From: Clostridia bacterium
GTDB taxonomy: Bacteria > Bacillota_A > Clostridia > Christensenellales > Aristaeellaceae
Assembly: GCA_017399225.1 (NCBI GenBank)
Contig: JAFQEB010000123.1
Span: 1-9,223 of the forward strand
Length of the DNA: 9,223 bases
Direction of reading: 5' to 3'
Below the pieces are notes generated by a model that made no database searches, was not told the origin of the DNA, and saw only the letters and a program-made list of their open reading frames with translations. Below, in pieces: positions 1 to 6,337 of this stretch. Every line of letters starts with the position of its first letter. Within the stretch, counting starts at the first letter, position 1. The position numbers and the translations under genes are program-made.

Positions 1-373
1 CGGTGCCTTCTCCGGCAAGGATCCCACGAAGGTGGACCGCTCTGCCGCCTACGCGGCCCGTCACGTGGCGAAGAACATCGTCGCCGCCGGCCTAGCCAAG
101 CAGTGCGAGATCCAGCTGGCATACGCCATCGGCGTGGCCCAGCCCGTGAGCCTGTGCGTGGACACCAAGGGCACCGGCGTGGTGGCGGACGACGTGCTGA
201 GCGCCGCAGTGGCCAAGGTTTTCGACCTGCGCCCCAACGCCATCATCGAGCGCCTGCAGCTGCGCCGCCCCATCTACCGCGCCAACTGCAACTACGGCCA
301 CTTCGGCAAGGAAAACATGCCCTGGGAGCAGACCGATTTCGTGGATGCTCTGAAGGCCGCTGTCAACAAGTAA
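1..373 (+). CDS. metK: S-adenosylmethionine synthase, C-terminal part (5' truncated)
   Basis: Makes S-adenosylmethionine from methionine and ATP in the cytosol. The reading frame is already open at base 2 and gives about 123 C-terminal residues; the start lies left of the window. The first residues ([17 protein letters not shown]) match the glycine-rich signature of MetK near the active site. The C-terminal run, including [29 protein letters not shown] and a GHFG motif, also matches the family. It ends at a normal TAA and is followed at once by a hairpin terminator, so it is probably the last gene of its transcript. The GTG at base 32 is an internal codon, not a start, because the signature motif lies before it. 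Identification is secure from motifs; nothing looks broken apart from the window edge. Confidence 0.97.
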   Translation, partial: GAFSGKDPTKVDRSAAYAARHVAKNIVAAGLAKQCEIQLAYAIGVAQPVSLCVDTKGTGVVADDVLSAAVAKVFDLRPNAIIERLQLRRPIYRANCNYGHFGKENMPWEQTDFVDALKAAVNK

Positions 374-380
374 AAAACGA

Positions 381-416
381 ACCGGGATGCTCCGCACAGA
401 GCACCCCGGTTTTCTT
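381..416. terminator. Bidirectional hairpin terminator between metK and the convergent membrane operon
   Basis: A 12-bp stem (381-392 with 399-410, one A-C mismatch) and a 6-base loop. On the plus strand it is followed by TTTCTTATTC. On the minus strand it is followed by TCGTTTTTTAC. Both sides therefore carry a T-rich tail, so it can end metK from the left and the membrane-protein operon from the right. Confidence 0.85.
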
Positions 417-1284
417 ATTCTTCGGACTTCTTTTCGCCCTTCAGGCGGGCCTTGGCTTCCTCAACGGTCTCACCGTCACGGGTCAGGTACTGGTCGACGA
501 ATTTGTCTTCGACCTTCGTGTAAGCGCCCACGACGGTTTCCTCGACCTTCTTGTAGCCGCCGACAACCGCGCCCTCAACCTTCTTATAACCATCGACCAC
601 CGCTTCGGCGATCTTCTGATTTGCCTTTACAATCTTTGACTTTGCCATTTTATCATATCCTTTCTCATCAAAAAGCATGTTCAGCCCCAGCAGGAATACC
701 AGGATGCACACTGCACTGCCGGTACAGATATTGAGGATGAGCGCCGCCTCCGCCGTCATATCTCCGTCAAAGGAAACCAGCATGGAGCGCTGCATCGTCA
801 ACAGTGACGCCAGCGCACTGGCCAGGGTGATGTTGCGGATGGTGCGCGTCAAGGGCGTGCCGCTCTGGTGGGCCTGCACGGTGTGGACGATGGCCATCGT
901 CATCTTCCAGAAGGTATAGATGGCGATGGTCAGCATGATGACGATGCCATGGGGAACGGCGTTATTCTCCGCCAGGCTGATGGCAGTCGCGCCGCCCATC
1001 ACCAGGGCCAGGACCATCAGCATACCGCCGCACAGCCGCATCACGAACCGCTCGGAGGCGTGCCGGCGCTCCGTCAGTACCGCGCCGAAGCGCATCACCC
1101 CCAGCAGGATGTAATACGCTGCCATCACCAGCAGCCACACGGAGCCCTCCAGTATGCCCAGCACCACATGCCCAGCCCCGTAGAGCAGATTGACGGTCAG
1201 GGTCGCCGCCGCGCCGGTTACGATCCGGAAACGGCGATCGTCCTGCAGCCGCCGACCCAGGCCCGTTCGCGCGCGATACCGCAA
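415..1284 (-). CDS. Six-pass membrane protein with four 11-residue amphipathic C-terminal repeats
   Basis: Function not known; I recognise the layout only as a type of hypothetical protein found in Bacillota. Residues 1-20 are basic. About six hydrophobic segments follow (roughly 21-42, 45-67, 80-104, 111-131, 150-167, 180-203). The tail (residues 225-268) has four 11-residue units of the type E-x-VV-x-GYKKV, then a charged end (TVEEAKARLK...). The start is taken as TTG at 1282-1284, because the codon just before it is the in-frame TAA of the upstream gene; GAAGGGG lies 9 bases ahead. The two genes are probably translationally coupled. An internal Shine-Dalgarno and ATG at residue 213 suggests the tail may also be made alone (77 residues). 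Transcription is probably from the promoter at 1712-1741, under the divergent TetR protein. The reading frame is secure; the start is likely but not certain. Confidence 0.8.
   Translation of the reverse strand: MRYRARTGLGRRLQDDRRFRIVTGAAATLTVNLLYGAGHVVLGILEGSVWLLVMAAYYILLGVMRFGAVLTERRHASERFVMRLCGGMLMVLALVMGGATAISLAENNAVPHGIVIMLTIAIYTFWKMTMAIVHTVQAHQSGTPLTRTIRNITLASALASLLTMQRSMLVSFDGDMTAEAALILNICTGSAVCILVFLLGLNMLFDEKGYDKMAKSKIVKANQKIAEAVVDGYKKVEGAVVGGYKKVEETVVGAYTKVEDKFVDQYLTRDGETVEEAKARLKGEKKSEE
646..665 (-). promoter_or_regulatory. Internal Shine-Dalgarno and ATG for the 11-mer repeat tail
   Basis: On the minus strand AGAAAGGA (658-665) stands 9 bases before an in-frame ATG (646-648). The sequence begins MAKSKIVKAN and runs 77 residues to the shared stop at 415. 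The site lies exactly where the last membrane segment ends and the repeat tail begins. It looks like a normal start site rather than coding sequence by chance. I recall similar small repeat proteins encoded on their own in Clostridia, but could not check this. Confidence 0.5.
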
Positions 1285-1653
1285 TTACTTCAGCCCCTTC
1301 ACCATCGGGATGAGGCCCAGCAGCATCACGATGCCAGCAAGGCCGATCACCGTGCCGAGGATGTATTTCTGCATCACCAGACACAGGCTCAGACCCACGC
1401 CCAGCAGCAGCGCCGCCACAACTGCGTATACAACCCTGACGACCACTTTGCCGGACACCTTGATGGGCTCCTTGTGCTCCATCCGCCGCCAGATCAGCAG
1501 CGTGACCAGCGCCAGGATCAGTCCAATGCCGCCTACGATCACGCCCTGCTTGAGCATCGCCCATTCCTCCACCAACGCCATGCACATGCCCAGGGAGAAC
1601 AGCACACCGCTCACCGTGCCCATCACCAGGGCAAAATAACTGCTTTTCTTCAT
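1285..1653 (-). CDS. Small four-pass membrane protein (122 aa), function unknown
   Basis: A 122-residue hydrophobic protein with about four membrane segments (residues 7-27, 36-56, 68-93, 97-116), short basic loops (WRRMEHKEP) and the end LIPMVKGLK. The type is common in Bacillota next to TetR regulators, but I know of no established function. The start is firm: ATG at 1651-1653 is preceded by AAGGAGGT with a 7-base gap. It is the first gene of a two-gene operon, and its TAA is followed directly by the TTG start of the next gene in the same frame. A strong promoter at 1712-1741 and a palindrome at the predicted transcription start indicate repressor control, most simply by the divergent TetR protein. 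An efflux or envelope role would be a guess. Confidence 0.85.
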   Translation of the reverse strand: MKKSSYFALVMGTVSGVLFSLGMCMALVEEWAMLKQGVIVGGIGLILALVTLLIWRRMEHKEPIKVSGKVVVRVVYAVVAALLLGVGLSLCLVMQKYILGTVIGLAGIVMLLGLIPMVKGLK

Positions 1654-1675
1654 CTTAGTTACCTCCTTTTCATTC

Positions 1676-1705
1676 GCATTAAAACAACAGTTGTGTTTTT
1701 AATGC
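1676..1705. promoter_or_regulatory. 30-bp imperfect palindrome, candidate TetR operator 1
   Basis: Outer arms GCATTAAAA (1676-1684) and TTTTAATGC (1697-1705) are perfect; 24 of the 30 bases are symmetric overall, with core CAACAGTTG (1685-1693). It begins at the expected +1 of the minus-strand promoter, so a bound repressor would block the membrane-protein operon. The assignment to the adjacent TetR protein is inference from position. Confidence 0.6.
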
Positions 1706-1711
1706 AGGTGT

Positions 1712-1741
1712 AGTATAATGCCATCCGAACGCAGTTTTCAA
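1712..1741 (-). promoter_or_regulatory. Sigma-A type promoter for the membrane-protein operon
   Basis: On the minus strand the -35 is TTGAAA (1736-1741), the spacer is 18 bases and the -10 is TATACT (1712-1717). The expected start near 1705 coincides with the edge of the palindrome at 1676-1705. Confidence 0.7.
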
Positions 1742-1748
1742 CCATCAA

Positions 1749-1770
1749 TATTCCATCAAGTGTTGGAATA
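1749..1770. promoter_or_regulatory. 22-bp palindrome, candidate TetR operator 2
   Basis: Perfect 7-bp arms TATTCCA (1749-1755) and TGGAATA (1764-1770), with 18 of 22 bases symmetric. On the minus strand its core CAACACTTG matches CAACAGTTG of the palindrome at 1676-1705 in 8 of 9 bases. It lies 28 bases before the TetR start codon, a position suited to autorepression. I found no convincing -35/-10 pair for the TetR gene itself. Confidence 0.5.
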
Positions 1771-1797
1771 AAGTATTTCTAATGAAAGGTTCATCTG

Positions 1798-2322
1798 ATG
1801 AATACAAAGAACAACAAGCGCCGGAGGGAGTCCATTACCGCCATTGAGAAGGCTTTCGTCGAGCTGCTGCAGACACGGGAACTCAAGGACGTCACCGTCT
1901 CCGATCTCTGCAAGCTGACCGGGCTGAACCGCTCCACCTTCTATGCTAATTTCCTGGATGTGTATGACCTGGCCGACAAGGTGCGCGAGAAGCTGGAGGA
2001 GGATTTCGCCTCCCAGTTTTCCACAAACGCCCAGCACGCCTACCCCGGCACAGACGGCGCGCTGCGGATGTTCACCCATATCTATGAGAATCAGCTCTTT
2101 TACAAGACCTATTTCAAGCTGGGCTACGATGAAGCCCATCAGGTGATGATCTATGACGCTGGCCGTGCAGAATCCGACTTTCACGGCGAGCATATCGACT
2201 ACCACATCGAGTTCTTCCGCGCCGGGCTCAACGCCATCATTAAACGGTGGTTGAACAGCGGCTGCAAGGAGTCTCCCGAGGAAATGGCAGCGATCATCAA
2301 GGCAGAATATCGCGGAAGATAA
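1798..2322 (+). CDS. TetR/AcrR-family transcriptional regulator
   Basis: A 174-residue DNA-binding regulator. Residues 10-56 form the TetR N-terminal domain: a basic start (KNNKRRRESI), helix AIEKAFVELLQTRE, and the helix-turn-helix VTVSDLCKLTGLNRSTFYANF at about 33-52. Residues 60-174 form the ligand and dimer part; the stretch LFYKTYF (100-106) resembles the C-terminal region of DhaS-like TetR proteins. The ligand cannot be inferred. Start ATG at 1798 has GAAAGG 8 bases upstream. The gene is divergent from two membrane proteins, and the shared region holds two palindromes with related cores, so it probably represses that operon and perhaps itself. No hairpin terminator is visible after its TAA, only T-rich sequence. 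Confidence 0.93.
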   Translation: MNTKNNKRRRESITAIEKAFVELLQTRELKDVTVSDLCKLTGLNRSTFYANFLDVYDLADKVREKLEEDFASQFSTNAQHAYPGTDGALRMFTHIYENQLFYKTYFKLGYDEAHQVMIYDAGRAESDFHGEHIDYHIEFFRAGLNAIIKRWLNSGCKESPEEMAAIIKAEYRGR

Positions 2323-2355
2323 CAAGGGTTTTTCTTCTTTTTCAAGGGATTTATC

Positions 2356-2384
2356 TTGACACAATTTGTATTTTGTATTATCAT
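2356..2384 (+). promoter_or_regulatory. Strong sigma-A type promoter for the GntR operon
   Basis: The -35 is a perfect TTGACA (2356-2361), the spacer is 17 bases and the -10 is TATCAT (2379-2384). The expected start is near 2391. TTGTAT occurs three times over the spacer and -10 (2366-2371, 2373-2378, 2384-2389) and could be half-sites for the GntR protein encoded just downstream. Confidence 0.82.
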
Positions 2385-2389
2385 TGTAT

Positions 2390-2416
2390 CCAAAGTGCAA
2401 ACAAAAAGCACTTTGG
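2390..2416 (+). promoter_or_regulatory. Perfect inverted repeat at the 5' end of the GntR transcript
   Basis: CCAAAGTGC (2390-2398) and GCACTTTGG (2408-2416) are perfect 9-bp arms around the A-rich spacer AAACAAAAA. It starts at the predicted +1. It could be an operator or a 5' mRNA stem-loop. It is not followed by a T-run, so it is not a terminator. Confidence 0.55.
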
Positions 2417-2469
2417 CACTGCCAGCCACGGCATACAGCCGACTTTGATATACCAAAGGAGCATCCTTC

Positions 2470-3159
2470 ATGAACAATATTTCCTTTCAGCCCATGATGG
2501 AAAGCCGTCCGATCCGGGAGATCGCCTACGAGGTGCTCAAGCACGCCATCATCACCGGCGATATCCCCGCCGGCGAGCGCATCGTCGAGACGGATTACGC
2601 CGACCGCCTGCACATCAGCCGCACGCCCCTGCGCGAGGCGCTGCGCAAGCTGGAGCGCGATGGCCTGGTGGAGTATGTGCTGCGCCGCGGCGTGGTGGTG
2701 CGCGCCTTCACCATCGCGGACGTGGAGGAGATCTACACCATCCGCAACGCCCTGGAGATGCTGACCCTGCCCGCCATCATCGAAAAGGCCACGGCGGAGG
2801 ACATCGCCTCCCTGCGCGAACAGCTGCATGAGATGGACAGCCTGATGGAGAGCAAGGACTTCGAAGCCCTCTCCCCCGTCACCCGCGCCTTCCACCGCCA
2901 GCTGACCAGCATCTGCGGCCAGAACCGCATCCTGCGCGTCATCGAGGGCCAGGATGAGTTCATCACCCGCTTCTCCTCCATGGCCATCCGCCAGGAGGAT
3001 CGCCTGATGGAGGCGCACGGGGAGCACTATCAGCTGGTGGAGCTGGTGGAAAAGCGCAACCTGGAGGGCTTCCAGGCCCTGATGCACAGCCACATCGAGC
3101 GCAGCAAGGAAAAGTGCCTGGAGGCCCTGGCCATCCAGCGCAAGAGCCAGAATTTCTGA
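2470..3159 (+). CDS. GntR-family (FCD subfamily) transcriptional regulator
   Basis: A 229-residue regulator. Residues 12-78 form the GntR winged helix: REIAYEVLKHAIITGDIPAGERI, then ADRLHISRTPLREALRKLERDGLVEY, then the wing RRGVVVRAF. Residues 82-220 are all-helical and match the FCD ligand domain (IADVEEIYTIRNALE). His142 (AFHRQL), His186 (GEHYQLV) and His208 (HSHI) fit the usual metal-binding histidines. FCD proteins commonly respond to carboxylic acids such as sugar acids or lactate; the ligand here is unknown. Start ATG at 2470 has AAAGGAG 8 bases upstream. The gene heads the run PHP phosphatase, pepF and a membrane protein, all on the same strand, so it probably regulates itself and may affect those genes. 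Confidence 0.94.
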   Translation: MNNISFQPMMESRPIREIAYEVLKHAIITGDIPAGERIVETDYADRLHISRTPLREALRKLERDGLVEYVLRRGVVVRAFTIADVEEIYTIRNALEMLTLPAIIEKATAEDIASLREQLHEMDSLMESKDFEALSPVTRAFHRQLTSICGQNRILRVIEGQDEFITRFSSMAIRQEDRLMEAHGEHYQLVELVEKRNLEGFQALMHSHIERSKEKCLEALAIQRKSQNF

Positions 3160-3182
3160 TCAAGCAGAAAGAAGCGGTCATT

Positions 3183-3956
3183 TTGAAGACAAATTTTCAT
3201 ACTCACACGTTCCGCTGCAAGCACGCCGCGGGGACGGACGAAGCGTACGTCAAAGCTGCTCTGGAGGGCGGCTTTGACGTGCTTGGTTTTGCCGACCATG
3301 TCCCCTGGGCCTTTGCCAGCGATTATGTGAGCCACTGCCGGATGCCGGCAAGCCAGTGGCCGGATTACAAGGCCTCCGTGATGGCGCTGAAGGAGAAGTA
3401 CGCCGGGCAGATCCAGCTCCGCCTGGGCGTGGAAAGCGAGTATTATCCCGAGTATTTCGACCAGCTCCGCCGCCTGCAGGATGACGGCTGCGAGTATTTC
3501 ATCCTTGCCAACCACTTCCTGTTCACCGAGGAGCGCTTCCCCTACACGGGCCTGAGCTGCAAGGATGACGACGAGCTGCTGCGCTATGCCGAGCAGACCG
3601 CCATCGGCATCCGCACGGGCATGTACTGCTATGTGGCTCACCCCGATCTGTACATGATGGCCCGCCCGGAGTTTGACCGCGCCAGCATGGAGGCGGCAGA
3701 CATGATCTGCCAGGCCGCCAGGGAGGCCGGTATGCCCATCGAGTACAACCTGCTGGGCCTGAAGGACGAGCTGCGCGGGCATTCCCGCGGCTATCCCCAT
3801 GCGGACTTCTGGCAGTATGTGCGCAAATGGGACAATGACGTCATCCTCGGCGTGGACGCCCACGACCCGGACGCCCTGAGGGATACCGGCACATGGGCCA
3901 TTGCCCGGGAGCGCCTGGCCGCACTGGGCTGCCGTGTGGTCACGGACTGGAAATAA
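3183..3956 (+). CDS. PHP-domain phosphoesterase, histidinol-phosphatase (HisK)-like
   Basis: A 257-residue metal-dependent hydrolase of the PHP superfamily. Metal-site residues are visible in order: His6 and His8 (NFHTHT), His14 (CKHA), Asp38-His39 (ADHVP), Glu84 (GVESEYY), His111 (ANHFL), His153 (AHPDL), and Asp225 and His227 (GVDAHDP). This is the set expected of a histidinol-phosphatase type PHP enzyme, but no histidine-synthesis genes are nearby, so the substrate is uncertain. I start it at TTG 3183, because family members begin MKTNFHTHT; the upstream open frame overlaps the GntR gene and looks like non-protein sequence. The Shine-Dalgarno is weak (AAAGAAG, 7 bases before the TTG). It lies 23 bases after the GntR stop and 46 bases before pepF, so it is probably in the same operon. 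Confidence 0.88.
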   Translation: MKTNFHTHTFRCKHAAGTDEAYVKAALEGGFDVLGFADHVPWAFASDYVSHCRMPASQWPDYKASVMALKEKYAGQIQLRLGVESEYYPEYFDQLRRLQDDGCEYFILANHFLFTEERFPYTGLSCKDDDELLRYAEQTAIGIRTGMYCYVAHPDLYMMARPEFDRASMEAADMICQAAREAGMPIEYNLLGLKDELRGHSRGYPHADFWQYVRKWDNDVILGVDAHDPDALRDTGTWAIARERLAALGCRVVTDWK

Positions 3957-3960
3957 GCGA

Positions 3961-3979
3961 CCCGATCGGGCATATGCCC
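3961..3979. repeat. Two overlapping palindromes between the PHP gene and pepF
   Basis: CCCGATCGGG (3961-3970) and GGGCATATGCCC (3968-3979) are both perfect and share GGG, so only one can pair fully at a time. There is no T-run after either. They could be a protein-binding site or a weak RNA structure ahead of the pepF ribosome binding site; chance is also possible. Confidence 0.4.
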
Positions 3980-4002
3980 GTCACAATAAGGAGGAATTTA
4001 TC

Positions 4003-5757
4003 ATGGATTGTACGTGGGATCTGTCGTTCCTGTACAAGAGCTTCGACGACGAGGCCTTCCAGAGCGACCTGAAGAAGTGGCCGGAAATGATCAAGGCGCA
4101 GCAGGAGCTGCTGGCTGCGGATCTGGACGACCGGACCAAGCTGGAGAAGCTGTTTGAGAATGACGAGAACATGACGGCCCTCTCCCGCCGGGTGTACTCC
4201 TTCGTCAGCATGACCCTGGCCACTGAGGCCAACAACGGCACCGCCCAGCTTTATGCGGACAAGCTCTCCCTCATCGGCAATCAGGGCCGCCTGGTGGACA
4301 GCGCCATCACCCGCTATGTGGGCTCCATCGCCAACCTGGAGGAGATCATCGCGGCCTCCGAGAAGCTGCAGCCCATCGCCTTCGCCCTGCGCGAAATGGC
4401 CGAGGAAGCCAGCCACACCATCCCTGCGGAGATCGAGCCCTGGCTGCTGCAGATGAGCCTGTCCGGCGGCAGCGCCTTCTCCCAGCTGCGCGGCAAGCTG
4501 GAATCCAACCAGATGGTCGAATACCGCGGCAAGGCCTGGCCCCTGGCGGCGGTGCGCGGCATGGCCTACGACGCCGATCCCGCCGTGCGCAAGGACGCCT
4601 ACGAGGCGGAGATCGCGGCGTACAAGAAGATCGACCTGCCCATGTCCTACTGCCTGAACTCCATCAAGATGGAGGCCCGCACCCTGGCCAAGGCCCGCGG
4701 CTATGAATCCGTTCTGGACATGACCCTGGCCAACTCCCGCATGGACCGTGAGACGCTGGAAGCCATGATCGGCGCCATCAAGGAGTACCTGCCCCACTTC
4801 CGCCGCTACCTCAAGTCCAAGGCCAAGTACCTGGGCCATGAGAACGGCCTGCCCTTCTACGATCTGTTCGCCCCCGTCGGCAAGGCCAGCAAGGCCTACA
4901 CCATCGAGGAGGCCCGCGAGGTGCTCCTGCGCGAGATGGGCAAGTTCACCCCCGAGATGGCAAAGTTCATCGACAACGCCTTCGAACAGCGCTGGATCGA
5001 CATCTATCCCCGCGAGGGCAAGCGCGGCGGCGCCTTCTGCTCCGGTATGCACGCCTTTGACCGCAGCCTGGTCATGACCAACTACCAGGGCTCCTTCTCC
5101 GATATCAGCACCCTGGCGCATGAGCTGGGCCACGCCTGGCACAACCGCTGCCTGGCGGGTCTGCCCTACGCGATGATCCACACCCCCATGCCTCTGGCGG
5201 AAACCGCATCCATCTTCAACGAGACCATCCTGGCCCATCAGGTGCTGGCCGCGGCCTCCGAGGAGGAGCAGTTCACCCTGCTGGAGGGCAGCCTGATGGA
5301 ATCCACCCAGACCTGCGTGGACATCCTCAGCCGCTACCTGTTCGAGACCGAGGTCATCGAGACCCGCGCCGACCACGCCATGACCGTGGACGAGCTGAAG
5401 GACTGCATGCTCCGCGCCCAGGATGCCTCCTACGGCGACGGCCTGGATCCCGAGGTGCGTCATCCCTACATGTGGGCCTGCAAGAGCCACTACTACAACT
5501 CCGGCCTGAACTTCTACAACTTCCCCTATGCCTTCGGCGAGCTGTTCGGCAAGGGCGTGTTTGCCCAGTACCTGAAGGAAGGCGAGTCCTTCGTGCCCAA
5601 GTACTGCCAGTTGCTGCGCTCCTGCGGCTCCGACACCATCGCCAACGTGGCTGCCTCCGTGGGCATCGACGTGCGCTCCCGCGACTTCTGGCGCTCCAGC
5701 CTGGAGGTCATCAAGGGCGAGATCGACCGTTTCTGCGAACTGTGCGCGGCACAGTAA
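4003..5757 (+). CDS. pepF: Oligoendopeptidase F (M3 family zinc metallopeptidase)
   Basis: A cytosolic zinc peptidase that cuts short peptides, of 584 residues, close to the usual family length of about 600. The N-terminal helical region (about 1-190) is followed by the M3 catalytic domain. The zinc site HELGH is at 373-377, with the third ligand Glu400 in LAETASIF, 23 residues later. The substrate-binding motif FYNFPYAFG starts at residue 504. The start is ATG 4003, set by AAGGAGG 8 bases upstream; the open frame back to 3901 overlaps the end of the PHP gene and is not real coding. It follows the PHP gene by 46 bases and is followed after 3 bases by a membrane protein. No signal peptide is seen. 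The likely role is peptide turnover for nutrition or clearance of signal peptides. Confidence 0.96.
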   Translation: MDCTWDLSFLYKSFDDEAFQSDLKKWPEMIKAQQELLAADLDDRTKLEKLFENDENMTALSRRVYSFVSMTLATEANNGTAQLYADKLSLIGNQGRLVDSAITRYVGSIANLEEIIAASEKLQPIAFALREMAEEASHTIPAEIEPWLLQMSLSGGSAFSQLRGKLESNQMVEYRGKAWPLAAVRGMAYDADPAVRKDAYEAEIAAYKKIDLPMSYCLNSIKMEARTLAKARGYESVLDMTLANSRMDRETLEAMIGAIKEYLPHFRRYLKSKAKYLGHENGLPFYDLFAPVGKASKAYTIEEAREVLLREMGKFTPEMAKFIDNAFEQRWIDIYPREGKRGGAFCSGMHAFDRSLVMTNYQGSFSDISTLAHELGHAWHNRCLAGLPYAMIHTPMPLAETASIFNETILAHQVLAAASEEEQFTLLEGSLMESTQTCVDILSRYLFETEVIETRADHAMTVDELKDCMLRAQDASYGDGLDPEVRHPYMWACKSHYYNSGLNFYNFPYAFGELFGKGVFAQYLKEGESFVPKYCQLLRSCGSDTIANVAASVGIDVRSRDFWRSSLEVIKGEIDRFCELCAAQ

Positions 5758-5760
5758 ACC

Positions 5761-6291
5761 ATGGGCAGACGACACACTCCTCGCCGGAAGACGAAGCTGG
5801 ACAAATTCCAGTGCATCCTGATGCTCGTCTTCGGACTGACGATAGGCACCATCTTCACCATTGGCATGAGCTACTGGAACGCCGGTATTATTCAAGAGGA
5901 AGCCATCGCCGTCACTGCGGAATACCAGGGCTACGAGGTCTTTCACCCCCACAGCAGGACTGGCGCGGCCCGACGCGACATCAGTACGGTTGACCTGCAC
6001 TTTTCCAATCACGAGACACTCTCCATCGACGGCAGCTGCGCCTCAACCGACTTGCTCTCCTCCCTCGACGGAATCCGCCACGGCACAGTCCTTGAGCTGC
6101 TGATCCATCCCAACAGCGATACAATTCTGGCCATCCATGCAGGTGGCCGGACCCTGCTATCCTTTGAGGATGCGATAAACCGCCTTTCCTTCGAACGATG
6201 GGGCTTTTTCGCCATCGGCATTCTCTGCTATCTCTGCGCAGGCATCGGTGCATACTATCTCATCACGCGTAAATACCGGAAATACTATTGA
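5761..6291 (+). CDS. Two-pass membrane protein of unknown function (176 aa)
   Basis: I do not recognise a named family. The protein has a basic N-terminus (RRHTPRRKTK), a first membrane segment at about 17-37, an external domain of about 105 residues (40-146) rich in beta-type sequence, a second membrane segment at 147-167 and a basic tail (TRKYRKYY). This topology resembles DUF3592-like proteins, but that is a loose comparison. Positive-inside charge puts both ends in the cytosol. ATG 5761 lies 3 bases after the pepF stop, with no clear Shine-Dalgarno, so translation is probably coupled to pepF. A strong terminator follows its TGA. Codon use is less GC-rich than in pepF, but the frame, charge pattern and terminator support a real gene. 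Confidence 0.75.
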   Translation: MGRRHTPRRKTKLDKFQCILMLVFGLTIGTIFTIGMSYWNAGIIQEEAIAVTAEYQGYEVFHPHSRTGAARRDISTVDLHFSNHETLSIDGSCASTDLLSSLDGIRHGTVLELLIHPNSDTILAIHAGGRTLLSFEDAINRLSFERWGFFAIGILCYLCAGIGAYYLITRKYRKYY

Positions 6292-6297
6292 CTTCCG

Positions 6298-6330
6298 CTG
6301 CACAGCTTTCGGGCTGTGCAGTTTTTCTTT
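6298..6330 (+). terminator. Rho-independent terminator of the GntR-pepF operon
   Basis: A perfect 9-bp stem CTGCACAGC (6298-6306) with GCTGTGCAG (6313-6321), a 6-base loop, then TTTTTCTTT. It begins 7 bases after the stop of the membrane protein gene. Confidence 0.92.
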
Positions 6331-6337
6331 GGCTGCT

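Noticed and set aside
868..1713. 281-residue plus-strand open frame opposite the membrane operon
   Set aside because: Very rich in His and Gln, no family match, and it runs through the operon promoter and operator.
2323..2345. T-rich stretch after the TetR gene as a terminator
   Set aside because: No stem of useful length precedes the T-run; only a CAAGGG direct repeat is seen.
1756..3093. 445-residue open frame on the minus strand opposite the TetR and GntR genes
   Set aside because: It spans two well-identified regulators and their promoter region, with shadow-type composition.
3114..3182. N-terminal extension of the PHP gene back to 3114
   Set aside because: It overlaps the end of the GntR gene, reads as GC-rich filler (PGGPGHPAQ), and family members begin at the MKTNFHTHT position.
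3901..4002. N-terminal extension of pepF back to 3901
   Set aside because: It overlaps the PHP gene, while ATG 4003 has a near-perfect Shine-Dalgarno.
3940..6012. 690-residue open frame on the minus strand opposite pepF
   Set aside because: It is the antisense shadow of a GC-rich gene: low-complexity Gly/Ala/Val/Leu/His composition, no binding site, and pepF on the other strand has clear catalytic motifs.
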